From NCBI GenBank assembly GCA_008692225.1, contig VICG01000014.1:1861001-1925000 (forward strand): DNA of 64,000 nucleotides. The letters run 5' to 3'. Made by a program: the position numbers and the translations under genes. The DNA comes from Monilinia fructicola. Its lineage: Eukaryota > Ascomycota > Leotiomycetes > Helotiales > Sclerotiniaceae. Of this stretch, positions 25,301-37,870 are shown in pieces. Under the pieces are notes generated by a model. It saw only the letters and a list, made by a program, of their open reading frames with translations, made no database searches and had not been told where the DNA came from. Every line of letters starts with the position of its first letter. Positions within the stretch are counted from its first letter, which is position 1.

Positions 25301-26336
25301 TATTAAAAACTATTAAATAAATTTATTAATACTTTAATACATCAAATTTATAAATTAATTTCTTAATTTATTATATTATTAAAAAGATTTTTATATATTA
25401 TTGTTTTAATTTTTTATTATTCATAATTAAAATTAAATATCCTTTATATAAATATAAAAATATCAAATTGCCTTTTTTAAAAAACATAAGTATATATAGT
25501 TTTTTGTTATACTTTCGCTTTTACTACGATTACTATAAAAGCAATATAATTATTAACCTCTATTTATACAATAAACATTAATAATCCCTGTTTTATTATA
25601 TTTAACAATTATATTATATCATTTAGCGTAAAGCCATATACCGCTTTATTAAACAATTTGCTAATAGAAGTTTAATAAGAATTATTTAAGTAAAACTATA
25701 AAATTAATAATATACTTTTTCATTCTTATATATTTTTCATTAAATTCAAATAAAAATGCTATACAATTTCTATAATCTAATTAATTATTTTTGATTATTT
25801 ATCTATTCATACATAATATATTATAAAGTATAATAATATTATATTTAATATAAAAAAAATAGCTTTTTATATTTTTAATAGAAATTTAGAATTCTTATTA
25901 TTTATTATTACTTTAAAACAATCTTAATTAAGATTAAAATCCTTATAATTAGTATTAATCCCTAATCTATAATTAACTATATTATCTTTTCTAAAATAAA
26001 CAATATTTTTTTCGTTAGTTTATTTATTTTTATTAAAACTAAATCAAATCTTTTTTTTCATAATTAAAAAAACTAAAATAAAATCAATAGTAATTATATA
26101 AAATAATACTAATAATAATAATAATATTAATTATATTACTTTATAACATCAATATCTTTTTATTTAATATATTTAATATTTTCTATAATATTATAAATAC
26201 TTTTATATAAGCTTTAATACCCTTTGAATATAGAAGTTTTTATTAATTAAATTTATAAACTTAATATAGCTTAAAATAATAGTTTTAATATAGTATTTCG
26301 AAAACTTTTTTATATACTATATATAAAATATATAAT

Positions 26337-26612
26337 TGTCATGGAGGACGAGTCATACGAGAGCATACGGGGATCACTAATAGGAGCAAGCATAAAATAT
26401 AGAATATAGTATATATAAGTAAGTTAATAACTCTGTTTCTACTATAGAATAGTAAAAGGAATATATATAACTAAAAAAGCAGTGTGTAATCTCCGATCGG
26501 GGAGCACAGAGTGCTCTACGTATCCGAGATCGGCATTGGAGGATCGGAATAGACCTTTGGTCTATTCCCCACCAATGATATGGGAGGATCACATGATCAC
26601 TTTTGCGTGACA
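26337..26612. mobile_element. solo LTR with 5-bp target-site duplication
   Basis: A 276-bp island of normal composition begins TGTCATGGAGGACGAG and ends CACTTTTGCGTGACA, giving TGTCA/TGACA inverted termini. It is flanked on both sides by ATAAT (26332-26336 and 26613-26617). This is the classical footprint of an LTR retrotransposon reduced to a single LTR by recombination between its two LTRs. It lacks RIP-like decay, so it arrived after the surrounding DNA had decayed. The element family (Copia or Gypsy) cannot be told from the LTR alone. A 78-codon frame inside it is not a gene. Confidence 0.85.
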
Positions 26613-27479
26613 ATAATTATATTAAACCTCTATTATTATTGATTTTATATAACAAACTTATTCTAAAGATAAAATAGCAAAATCGCTATATTTATTTTTA
26701 ACAAATTATTCTTTTTTGATTATTATTAAAATATTCGCTTTATATTAACTTAGTTTTATATTTGTTCAATAATTTATTATAGAAGTTATTCATTATTTTT
26801 ATAAGTATTATTGTAAAACTATATCGAAAAAGATTCTTCTGTTTTTAATACTACAAATAATGCTTTAAATTTATTAAAGCTATAATTCTTATTTTTATTA
26901 TCTTTCTTTATAAAATAAATGAAACAATATATTTAGGAATTATATTCTTTTTCCTAATTTTATATTATATATTAAAATTAAAGATAAATATAAATTTGGT
27001 TATTAATATTAACTTTAGATTTAATTTATTAATGAATATAATTATTACAATATTTATTTTTTTAAAGATATTAATTAATACACTATAATTAATGTATACA
27101 ATAATTAATAGTACTTTATTATATTGAATAATATAATTTGTTTTGCGTAAACCTTAAATCAACATTGTTATTTTTAATTCCGATAATTAATAATATATTT
27201 CTATATTTTATAATTGTTTTAATAAAAATAAGATTGATTTTATATTTATTATATTAAATATTTTAACTATTATTTTATTACTTTTTATATAATATAAAAT
27301 AATTTTAATATTCTTTATTTTCGATATATTAAAATTTATAAATAAAGAGTATATTAGATTTATATATATTAATATTTATTTCTATAATAATACTGTTTTG
27401 ATTTTAGTAAATGTTACTTAATTCTATTATAGATAATATATTAAACGTTTTATATACTATAAAGTTATATTTAGTTTTT

Positions 27480-27900
27480 TTTTATATAAAAACACTCTTT
27501 AATAGTTATATCTTCTTTTTTTACAATAGATCTATAATTTTAATATAATTTTTAATAAAATACTATAAGTATCCTATAATACTTAAAAAAATGTTCCAGA
27601 TCTTAAAGGTTTTTTAAAAACAAAATTTTTTTTAAAGCTATTAATCTATATTTAATATTAAATAGATTATATATATTTACCTTCTATTTTAATATAATTA
27701 TTAATAAATATCCAATAAAGTATTTGGTTTTTTTAATAATAATATTATAATTTACAAAATAATAAAAAACTTATTTAAAGTATTATAAATATTTTTGTAA
27801 TATTCAATTAATAATAATTATATTATCAATATATACTTTTGTAAATCCTTTAAGATCTTTTAGAATTAAATTTATTTAGTATTGTATATACACTAATAAA
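27480..27900 (-). pseudogene. RIP-decayed Ty3/Gypsy reverse transcriptase relic
   Basis: One minus-strand frame, interrupted by many stops, still reads LILKDLKGFTKVYIDNIIII, then (after stops) VFYYFVNYNIIIKKTKYFIGY, then KKILFLKNL, stop, DLEHFFKYYR. This follows the order of Ty3/Gypsy pol: the catalytic F-x-V-Y-I-D-D motif, the YN-x3-K-x-x-K-x-x-F-x-GY segment, and the connection-domain LK-x-LE-x-F-x-G-x-x-x-YR. The catalytic motif YIDD (27833-27822) is now YIDN, a G-to-A change as RIP produces. It places a Gypsy element on the minus strand in the middle of the AT block. Gag, integrase and protease are too decayed to assign by eye. Confidence 0.7.
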
Positions 27901-28084
27901 TTCTTAAATTCCATTAATAAACAATTAAAAGTATATTATTCTATATATATTATAATTATAAAATATTTTATTATAAAAAAATAAGTTTTTTATTAGAAAA
28001 AGAATATTATATAATCTATAATCATAATATACTTACATCCCTGTATTGCTTATAATATATCTTCTTGTAATAATATAGAATATA

Positions 28085-28190
28085 CATCCGGGATAGTTTC
28101 TATATTCAAATCGCGAACGTCGACCACAACACAAGCCTTCTCCGCTCCTCCGAATTATTATATGCGATGCAACGAGAGAAATTTAAATTA
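28085..28190. other. GC-normal island within the AT block
   Basis: About 100 bases with ordinary composition (containing CGCGAACGTCGACCACAACA and CTTCTCCGCTCCTCCG) sit in AT-only DNA. No ORF, inverted repeat or flanking duplication is seen. It could be a fragment of a younger insertion or a spared piece of the old element. Confidence 0.5.
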
Positions 28191-31100
28191 CACCGCTAAG
28201 TATATATTAACAATAATATTTTATATAGCTTAAATAACATATCCTTATTCGAATTTTTGGCTTTATAATATACTATTATTAAAGCTTTTTATCCTAATAG
28301 AATTTTCACCTTCTAAATTGTTTATACCATAATTTAATATTATTATAAATCCTTAATGATTATAATAATAAATATTATAATATTATAAAAGATAATAATT
28401 GCTTTTTTTTACAATATAATAATATTAATCTCTTTAAATATTAATATATTATTATTAATAATTATATTAACCATTAATTCCTTTATAAGATATATCTCTC
28501 TTTGAAAATAAGTTATTATTATCTTACTATCCTTATCTCCTAAGAATATAAAGATTACAATCATATATTCTATTAATTAAATACTATCTTCTTTAAATAT
28601 TTTCTACTTTAATCGGTTTTGCACATATATATATACCTTAATATCATTTAATATATTTAAAAATCAATCCTTACCAATTATTATTATTTATAATCTAAAG
28701 TTTATATATATATTGATTATATTATTTAATAACGTATTAAACCAAACTTCAACGATAATAAAATATTAATTATAAAAGCTATAATCTATTCTAATAAATT
28801 TGCTTATATTTATTATTAAATTAATATATATATTAATTTCTTATTTAATATCTTAATTTCTTTTAATATTTATAATATAATCATTTTTTTTATTTTCTTT
28901 ATTTATATATTATATATATATACTTATATAATTTATTATAATTATTAAATTGCTTACTACATTTTTTATAGATTAATAGATTTATACATTATTTTTTTAA
29001 ATATTGTTATTATTATAAAATAATTAATTGATTTATTATAATATTCTTTTGTATAATTATTTAATTTAAATATATAAAAGTAAATTAATACTAAATTGTA
29101 ATTTTTAATTTCTGGTTTTAAATACGCTTTATAATTATTCTCTCTTAACTTATATTTAGTATTTCTATTAGCTCCTTTTTATATATTATCCTAATAATCG
29201 ATATCATTTTCAATATTTATTGGATTCTCTAATATTATTTAAAAAGTTATCTATTTTTACAGTTATTATTATTATTATTATTATTTAAAATCATCTTATA
29301 ATCAATATCTTTGATTTTGCCTCTAATTTTAATATCCTTAATAATATTCTTAATTATAAATTTAATATTCTTATTATTATAGTTATTTATTCTATTTTGG
29401 TTTATTATATCCTTAAACTAATTTATCTTATTCTTTAAATTGTATTAGTTTATTTATTAATTAATAATTCTCTTATAAGCCTTATAATTTTTAATATTCT
29501 ATATTAATAAATAATATTTATTATTTTAATAATTAATTCCTTATTAATAAAGAATATATATAAGTTTTTTGTAATTAAACTAATTGTAATTATTATTTCA
29601 ATACTAAATTATTTAATTATTTTTTTTATAATTATTATAAACTTTTTATTAATCTTTGTTTTTTATAAAAAGTCTTTTTATAAAGCTTAAAATATCGGTT
29701 TTAAATTATTAATTTGTTTAAAAAACTTAATTAATTGTATCTTTAATTAAGAATATTTGATATATAGCTTAAAATCTAGTATTAAACTATTTTAAATTAT
29801 TATAAGTTAATTGTATTCTAAGAATATTTTAGCTATTTTTATATTCCATAATATTATATTAAAAAAACTTTTAATAAAATAATCTTTTTATAAATCTTTA
29901 ATCTAATATTTATTCTTTAATAAATTTTATATTATAATCCTTAAATGTATTTAAAACCGTTTTTTTAGAATATTACAAAGTACAATTATTGTTATTATTA
30001 TTATTAATATACATTCAATATTTATTAATTTTATAATATATTATATATAAAATAATATTATAAAAATAATTAAAAAAGATTTTTATAATCATTATATTAT
30101 TATCTATTAATGCTAAATGCTTTAATTAAAATATAAAAGCATATATATCTATATATATTATTAATCTTTTTATTATTATTATTTTTTATATTTTATATAT
30201 CCTTTATTAAAAAATCAAAATATTCTATATTCTTTGTTTTTAATATTTATATTATATAGCTATATCTAATTATTCTATAAATCTAAAAATCCTACAATTA
30301 ATAATTAAATTTGAATTTAGTTTATAATTATAGTTATTAGTTATTTTAGTTATATTATTAAAAAACTTAGATTTATATATGATTTATTACTTTATTTATA
30401 ATTATTAAAATCTATTATTATTCTAATTCTTTTATGCTAATAATTGATTATTGAATATTCAAAATCCTATACTAATATTATTTATTATTCTATTAATTAT
30501 AGATTTTTGTTCTATCTTTTAATATTATTTGTTTTTTAATAATATATTTAATAATATTTGTTTTAATATTATATACAAAATTACTAATATATTTATTTTA
30601 TTTTATTTTATAGTTTTAATAAATAACAATTTAGATATTTGTATAGATATTAATTTTTGTATAAAGTTTAAAAATTATAATAATATTATTTTATTTTTTT
30701 ATAATTGATTTAATATTTATTATAATATTATTAATATTATATTAGTATTTTTTATAATCAAAATTTTCGATTAATATTAGCATTCCCTAAAGATTTAAGT
30801 TTTTATTTAATTTTACTAAATATATTTATAAAGTTTTTATTCTTTGTTTTTAAACTTAATCCTATATTAAATTTACTTTGCTTTTTTAATATATTTAATA
30901 TTGTTTTAAAAGTTAACAAATTTGTTAATAGTTTCAATTTTTTTTTAAAAGCGTTTATTATTAATTGAAAATACTAATTTGTTAATAATTTAATTTTATA
31001 GAAAATATATTTTTATAATAATTTTTAATTTTGTTTATCTTGTTTTTTTGATATTATTAATATTATATAATTCTTTGTTTATATAGATATTATATATATA

Positions 31101-31489
31101 TTTAATAATATCCTATAATTTACAGGGAAAATACTTATAAAACTAATATTCTATTTTAAAAAAAGCCTAAAATTATTATACTCTTACAATAAATTCTAGA
31201 TCTATCAAAAGTTTAAAAAGAAAAAAATTAAAAGAAAAAAAAAAAAAAAAAAAAGTACAAATTGTTTTAAAATCTTAATGTTATTAAAAGCTAATTATTT
31301 ATATACTATAAAATAATAATCAATTTTATTTAATTATTATTATTTAAATACAATAATATAAAATGATTTGTCTTTTTGGGATTTACTATTATATAATAAA
31401 AAATATATATTATAATAAAAGTTAATTTATATTAAACTATTTAATGTTATCTATTTATAACTAAGTTTATACTATTCGCTTTTATTAAC

Positions 31490-31588
31490 GATGTTGGCAA
31501 TGCTAACCGTATCGTCTTTGTCAACACGCTAAGGGTATCGGCTCCAAAGCCGACTCCTTCTGTATCGGTCGTGACATGACCGTTACAT
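31490..31588. mobile_element. GC-normal island, possible LTR fragment
   Basis: About 97 bases run from TGTTGGCAATGCTAACC to GACATGACCGTTACA, within AT-only flanks. TGTTGGCAA at the left end pairs with TTGTCAACA 35 bases in, forming a hairpin with one mismatch. The ends TG and CA resemble an LTR, but no target-site duplication was found, so it is only a possible fragment. Confidence 0.35.
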
Positions 31589-31889
31589 CTATATTAAATA
31601 TATTAATAATATTATATTATATTTTAATACTACTTTTTATTTCTATATCTCTTTTTATCGTTTTTAATATATTCTTTTATATTATTCTTTTTTACTTATT
31701 TATTTAATTTTTTAAATCTTTTTTTATTTTATTTAAAATTTAAATTTTATAAAAAAAGCTTTATAGTTTCTATATATTTCTTAATATATTCTTAATTATA
31801 TATAAATTATATTTACCTCTTTTTATAATTATAATAATACACTTTTATTATAATATAAAATAAGCTAAAATAAAATAAGTCGAAATAAA

Positions 31890-32150
31890 ATAAGTCGAAA
31901 TAATTAACCACCTTTAAAATAGCTAAAATAATTAAGCTTTAAAGTAGAATAAAATATTAATATTAAAAATTAAGGCCTTTTTGCTTATTAATATTCGACT
32001 AATTAAAATTTTCACGAAATACTTATAACTAATTATAAGAGAGACCTTAAGATTTAAAGTTTATATTTTTATATTTTAAACCTCTTATAATATAAGTATA
32101 ATAATTATATAATATAATATATTAATAAACTAAGATTCTTTAAATCTAGA
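31890..32150. repeat. dispersed direct repeat, right copy (strongly decayed)
   Basis: This is the same-orientation counterpart of 22090-22370. The AAAAATTAAGG core is shared, TTGCTTACTAATGTTCG has become TTGCTTATTAATATTCG, and AACCTCCTATAGTACAGG has become AACCTCTTATAATATAAG. The changes are overwhelmingly C-to-T and G-to-A, as expected from RIP. Confidence 0.65.
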
Positions 32151-35100
32151 ATAAAATATATTAATATTTAAAAAGTTTAAAAGAATATTAAATAACTTAA
32201 TAAATATTATAATAAGATTTATAAAATTATATTATATAATAAAATAAGAGCTAAATTTTATATTATAAATTTTAGAGTTTTGCTATCTCTATTAATACTT
32301 AAAATATATATTAATAAAATTAAAAATTTATAAAAGTTTATAACTTTTAAAAAGATAAATTCGCTTATTTTAATTATATAAGTATAATATTTTATTAAAA
32401 TTTGAAACTTATTTTATTTTATATTAATATATATATTAATATAAATATATATTAATATAATATATTATATATATAATATATATATTATTAAGTTTTTAAT
32501 ATATCTAATAAAACTTTTAAGTTTATATTATTTTTTATAATTTTACTTTTTTAAATTTATATATCGTTAAAATCTAAATTAATATATCAATAGATTTTAG
32601 AATTTTTTAAAATTACTAACTTTATAAAAAAAATATTAAAATATTAAATCTAATATATATAAATTATATAAAATTATATTAAAGTTTTATATTCGCTTAT
32701 ATCTCTTTTAAATCGCGCTCGAGTATCTCTTTTAAATTTTCTTTTAATATTTTAATATTCCTTAATAAAAAATTTATAAGTATTGAATTTTTTTATAATA
32801 TTTACTAGGTCTAGATCTTTTTCTACTTATTTTCTATAAAGTATTTATATTTAATTTCTAGTCTTTTTACTTTATTTAATTAGGTTTTATTTATATAATA
32901 AATAAAAATAATAAATTAAAATTAGAATTTTACTTTATTTTTACTATAGAGTATTTAAGTAATTTAAATTCTATTATTCCCTAGACTATTATAGCTTAAT
33001 ATATTAATTACTTTATATATTTATTATAAATAATTAAATTTAATTAATTATTATTAGCTATTTAAAATTTAAATAACTTTTATAAATATATATAACTTAA
33101 AAGATTATTTTATTTATATCTTTTTATTTTTTATTTTAATATAAAAAGTTTATATATTTAGATTTTTATAATATATTTTATATATATTATAATTTTTTAA
33201 TTAAATAAATAAAAATACTCTTTTTAATTCTAATAATTTAATTAATTAATAAGATTTTTATTAAGCGAATATATTAAGCAATAGTAGTCTAGAGGATAAT
33301 ATATTTAATCTATTTATTTATTCGTTTAATTATCTATTTAATTAAGAATAAGTAACCTCGAATCGATAGATATAAATAACCTTATTAGAGAAAAATCTAG
33401 ATGGGTCTATATGCGAGTTTTGAAACAAGCAGGTTTCAGGCGTGTTTCTAATTTTTCTTTTTCGCTTGGGGTGGGAGTTTTAGGGGTTGAGGATTGGTTG
33501 GTTGGTTGGTTGATACTGTAGGTTGATTCAGGGTTTGATGAATAATAAGAGGAACGAACTATTTTAAGGGGCGGGCTGGTGATTGGCGGTTTGTGAGGAA
33601 CGTGGGGGAAGTAAGGATTAAAGGGAATGATATCATGAGTGGTTAGTATATGCTAGATGGAAATTTGAGGTATAAGGTAAGTAATTGTTGTGTAGTGTTT
33701 GGTATGGAACCCTTGAACTTGGAGTTGGGGGGTTGGAGTCAGGGTTTGAAGTTGGTAGATGGGGTGTATTGCAATGTAACAGGATCCATATGTATGATCT
33801 TATATAGTATAGTACGATCTAAAGATTATGTATTTGAAAGCTGAGGATTTATCCTCGAGTCAGAGGTTTTTACCGATTTTAGCATAGGGGGGTGGTTGGT
33901 GAAGTAGAGATTACTCTCGATACTGATTAGGTAGTGGTTATTTATAGACAGCTGAGGGATATAGAATGGTAGGATATAACAAAGAAGATTATGGTGATAT
34001 GGATAAGTAGATAGATATTAATTAGATACTAGATAGATACTAGGATACTAGGATACTAGGTAGACACATACAGAGTAGATAGGCCCAAAATTGTATCACA
34101 TCTGTCTATCCAGTATCACCATCACTCGCAAGAACCTTGGAATTGCTTAGATGATATATATATATCCATACAAGCAGAACCTACCCAAGTGATCATTTGA
34201 TAGTAGTAGATAAGTCGGGTGGCAGAAAAAGGCGGTATAGCATACCTAGGTAGGTAGTTTGAGCATTTATTTTGGTATCCATGGATGATTATATAAGATT
34301 CATAAGGGGAAGAGGAAATTATTGGAGAAGAGAAAGGGAAAAAGTTAATTTGAACGCTGAGTATTGGTTGACGGGTGAAGATTGGAATGGAAGTTCAAGG
34401 TTGAAGATTAAAGATTGAAGATCGAAGGTTTAATGTTGATGAGAAGATTCTATTATGCATTTTCTAGATCTATAGTTTGCTTCTTGGTGCTTTTCTACTT
34501 GAGTTACTTGTATGGGATTCTTATTAATAAGATTGGCAGTTAGTAGTTTGCAGAAGGCCCGGAGATGAGAAGATGAATGAATTGGATATACCTAGGTAGT
34601 AATAACAATTCTGGAAAGAGAAGATGATAATGAATCTTAATGACGGTAGTAAATTAAGAGAATAACGAACGAATAGACAATAATAAAAGTTGGTAAATCG
34701 ACACTCGTAATTGGATTTAGATTGGAATTAGAATTCGATAGTAAATTACAATAAGAGTTAACAACTCCAGATTATAGTGAATATAGTTACAGTTTTGGAT
34801 GAGTAATCATCTCGAATGAATGATCTCATCGATATTTCCAAGGTTCCTTCTGATATCGAGGATTAGATAAGTTATTTACTCGAATAGATTTAAAATAGAT
34901 TTTACAAGTAACCTTACACATGCTCGAGTAATAACCTTGGTTACGGCTATAGTAATATTACAGATCGATGATGATGATTAAGAGCTTTATATAGTAATAT
35001 CATTATGATTTATATTATTACCATAACCTGGAATACCTGTGTTCTTCCTTCTAACCGCCGTTTAAAATTATATTTAGCTTTAGACGCCATTACTTACGTA

Positions 35101-35390
35101 TATCTCTAGGGCTATCGATAATATCACGTACTCACACGCTCATTCATCAATCTATCCAAGAATCTCTCTCTCCTTCTCATCAAACCAGAGATTAGCCCTG
35201 GAGATGAAAGGTTGATTGAACTCTTAGAATCAATCCTACCCGTGGACCTCCCAACTCATCTCATCTCACCTAGTAAGCATTGATCAGGGGTTAATTACCC
35301 AGTATTCCACCCTCAAGAAAAGGATCCGCTAAACTATCTCACTGAGGAAATAGCTTACGAATCCCTTCTTACTATGTTGCGTGTTCATTC

Positions 35391-35484
35391 TACTTTGCGA
35401 CTTTGCTACTTTGCTACTTTGCTACTTGCTACTTGCTACTTTGCTACTTTGCTACTTGCTACTTACTTGCTACTTGCTACTTTG
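35391..35484. repeat. 8/10-bp tandem repeat (CTACTTTG/CTACTTG)
   Basis: Ten or so alternating units of TTTGCTAC and TTGCTAC in non-coding DNA. Confidence 0.8.
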
Positions 35485-35937
35485 TTACCTGACTGGATAG
35501 AATAACATCCATGGATACTCCTTTTGCTCCGTACCTTGACTGATTCCTACAGTAGCCGGAGCCTGGAGATTCTTGAATTTCCCAGGTTGTATGAGGCAAA
35601 GGTGACGCCTACGGTTACGGTTACGGCTGCGGCTACGGCTACAGCTACGGTTACAGATCGCATCAAATCTGGTAAGCAAAACAAACCTCTTCCCTCTCAT
35701 CTCATCTCCTCCCCACCTACCAAAACTTTCCAGCAATCTGGGAGAAGTACAAGTACAGGTATGTTTATGTTTATGTTATACTTCGTATTAGAAAGGAATA
35801 TCCTTTCTACTTTGGTTTTTTGGCATTCTCCATCTTCTTATTCTTCTTTTCTTCTCGTAACATGATATCTATCTGTACTTACAACATACAAATATACAAA
35901 AGTACTTTGCCTTCAAGATATCAAAACATCTTCACTC

Positions 35938-36030
35938 ACATCTTCACTCACTCACTCACTCACTCACTCCCTCACTCCCTCACTCCCTCACTCCCTCACT
36001 CCCTCACTCCCTCACTCCCTCCCTCCCTCC
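35938..36030. repeat. CACT/CCCT pyrimidine tandem repeat
   Basis: Tetranucleotide CACT units grade into CACTCCCT octamers and then CCCT. It is a pure pyrimidine strand apart from the A residues. The Leu/Ser/Pro-rich frame across it is a shadow. Confidence 0.85.
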
Positions 36031-36385
36031 CTCCCTCATCTACCTTCGTTTTGTTTGCTTCTTCCTTCACTCTTTGCCTCACATCCCTCTTATTCTCCTT
36101 CGGGATTTTCTTTTCTTCTCAGGAGAAGGGTAGGTTGAAGAATATATTCCCAAGATTGTGGTATCATCCTCTTCCGTTCTTGGCAATACGAAAGTCGACG
36201 CCTTTATTCTTGGCATCATCATATTTCTACCTTGCTGAGGAACAAGGCTGCATGTTTTGATCAGAAATCAAATTCAATATCTTCTGTTTAATTTTTGCTC
36301 TGTAGCTTGCGCCTTGCAGATTGGGCAGTGGTGAGAGAAGGGAGAATTGAGGTATCTTGTACATCTTTGCTTGATCATTGCCATA

Positions 36386-37870
36386 ATGCGTGCTTTTACG
36401 AGATTGGGCGCTTTGGTGTTTGCAACCGTCTTATCGTTCATAACAATCTTGACAATTCTTCCACAATCACGATATACAGAACATATAAGGAAGATTGAGA
36501 TAGGAGGGACGAGCATAAATGATGTGACGGGTGGATTATGGGATTGGGCAAGTGGAGATGATGGAGAAGAAGGAGGTGTGAGATTGGTGGTTTTTGGGGA
36601 TAGTTGGGTCGATGATAGAATTGAGGAGAATGGAAGTGGAAAGGGAAGAAGTTGGACGGATGTTCTTTGTGAAGAGGTATGTGTTTTGGGGCAATGGGAA
36701 TTTTATGATGGGCACATTTACTAATTCGTATCTTTATGTAGCTTGCATGTACTTCACAAATCAATTTGGCTGCTTCACAACCAGCGGCTTCATATCCTTC
36801 GGCGCCACCAACAGGAGCCCTCGCATCGATTAAAGCATACCTTTCCACAATCGAAAATATTCCTGGTCAAAACAAAACATCAGAAGTTATGCTCCCTGAT
36901 TTCGAAGCTCAAATCAAATCTTTCATCGCCCTTCCACAACCCAAACATAAATTAAGAGAAACAATTTTCGTCATGTCATTTGGAACGTGGGATGTATGGC
37001 ACTACGCAGCCCTCGATTATGCCAAAGCTTTGGAAGCGCAAAACAAAGCGGTAGCGGAGATGTTCGCTCAACTCGATAATTTATACGCGCATCACAGGGC
37101 AACATTAGAAGCTACACATTTGATTGAGAGACCACATAATGAATCTCATGCTGTGCCCAAACCACAATTTAGGGTGGTTATTCCAAAAGTATTCGATCCT
37201 ACCATGTTACCAGGATGGTTAAGTCAAAGACCTGTTCCTTTGAAACCGACCACTGTGGCAGAAGTTCAGAAAAAATGCAATTCATCTACTCCGGGAGTGG
37301 GATTTCAGGATGGAAAATAGTATTAAACCTTGGTTTGCTAGTACTCCTGAAGCGGCTACCACTTCTGAATGGATAGAACCAGCGCCAGAAACAGCAGTAT
37401 CTGGAGAAGAAAATAAAACCCAACCCAAGCGAGGAAAATCAGAAAAGCCCAAGGATAAATCAGAAATCGCACCACCACAAAAAGATATTTACTACTACGA
37501 CCTTAATCGATTCCTCACCGAAGTTATTCTAGAACATCAATTAGAAGATGAAGGATTATCCGACGGCACCGGACTCGGCAGTAAAGAATCTCCCTACATC
37601 TCCGTCTATGATCCTTGCGTCAGAGAAGCAGACTCAGGTGAAGACCGACGCTTAGCCAAAGCAGGATCGATGCAAGAGACGAGAAATGCCCCCGATATCA
37701 ACGGTCTCCTCGTCTGTGAATCTCCCGATGAATATCTCTTCTGGGATGATTTCACAATGGGCAGTACGGCCAAGGAAAAGGTGGGTAGGGAGGTCGCGAA
37801 GATGGTTAAACTGGGTCACACATTGAGAGCGGCGTGGGGTGATGGTACGGTTCCGGGAATCAATTTTTAG
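36386..37870 (+). pseudogene. SGNH/GDSL-hydrolase-like protein, frameshifted
   Basis: Likely a membrane-anchored or secreted hydrolase-like protein. Exon 1 (36386-36676) starts MRAFTRLGALVF with one hydrophobic segment (residues ~7-26), then VVFGDSWVDD, the block-I Gly-Asp-Ser of SGNH hydrolases. A GTATGT...GTAG intron leads to exon 2 at 36742. It carries MSFGTWDVWH, a block-III-like motif with Trp in place of the usual Asn. At the A6 run 37270-37275 the frame breaks. The first frame ends after 16 more residues, while the +1 frame continues naturally (NAIHLLREWDF, then ENSIKPWF) to 37870 with ESPDEYLFWDDFTMG near the end. One A fewer would restore continuity. The final block has Asp but Thr where catalytic His is expected. 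It may be a sequencing error, an inactive allele or a pseudoenzyme. Confidence 0.65.

Larger units (their letters stand above)
33370..36385. other. intergenic region with minisatellites
   Basis: Base composition returns to normal at about 33.4 kb. No gene is supported; frames are short and lack recognisable features. It contains a TTTGCTAC/TTGCTAC array (35391-35484), a GGTTAC/GGCTAC hexamer array (about 35610-35656) and a CACT/CCCT array (about 35938-36030). Confidence 0.6.

Noticed and set aside
33275..33375. tRNA-like pattern (TAGTCTAGAGGAT and CCTCGAATCGATAG)
   Set aside because: Box A- and box B-like strings are present, but no acceptor, anticodon or T stem can be formed. It is probably chance in decayed DNA.
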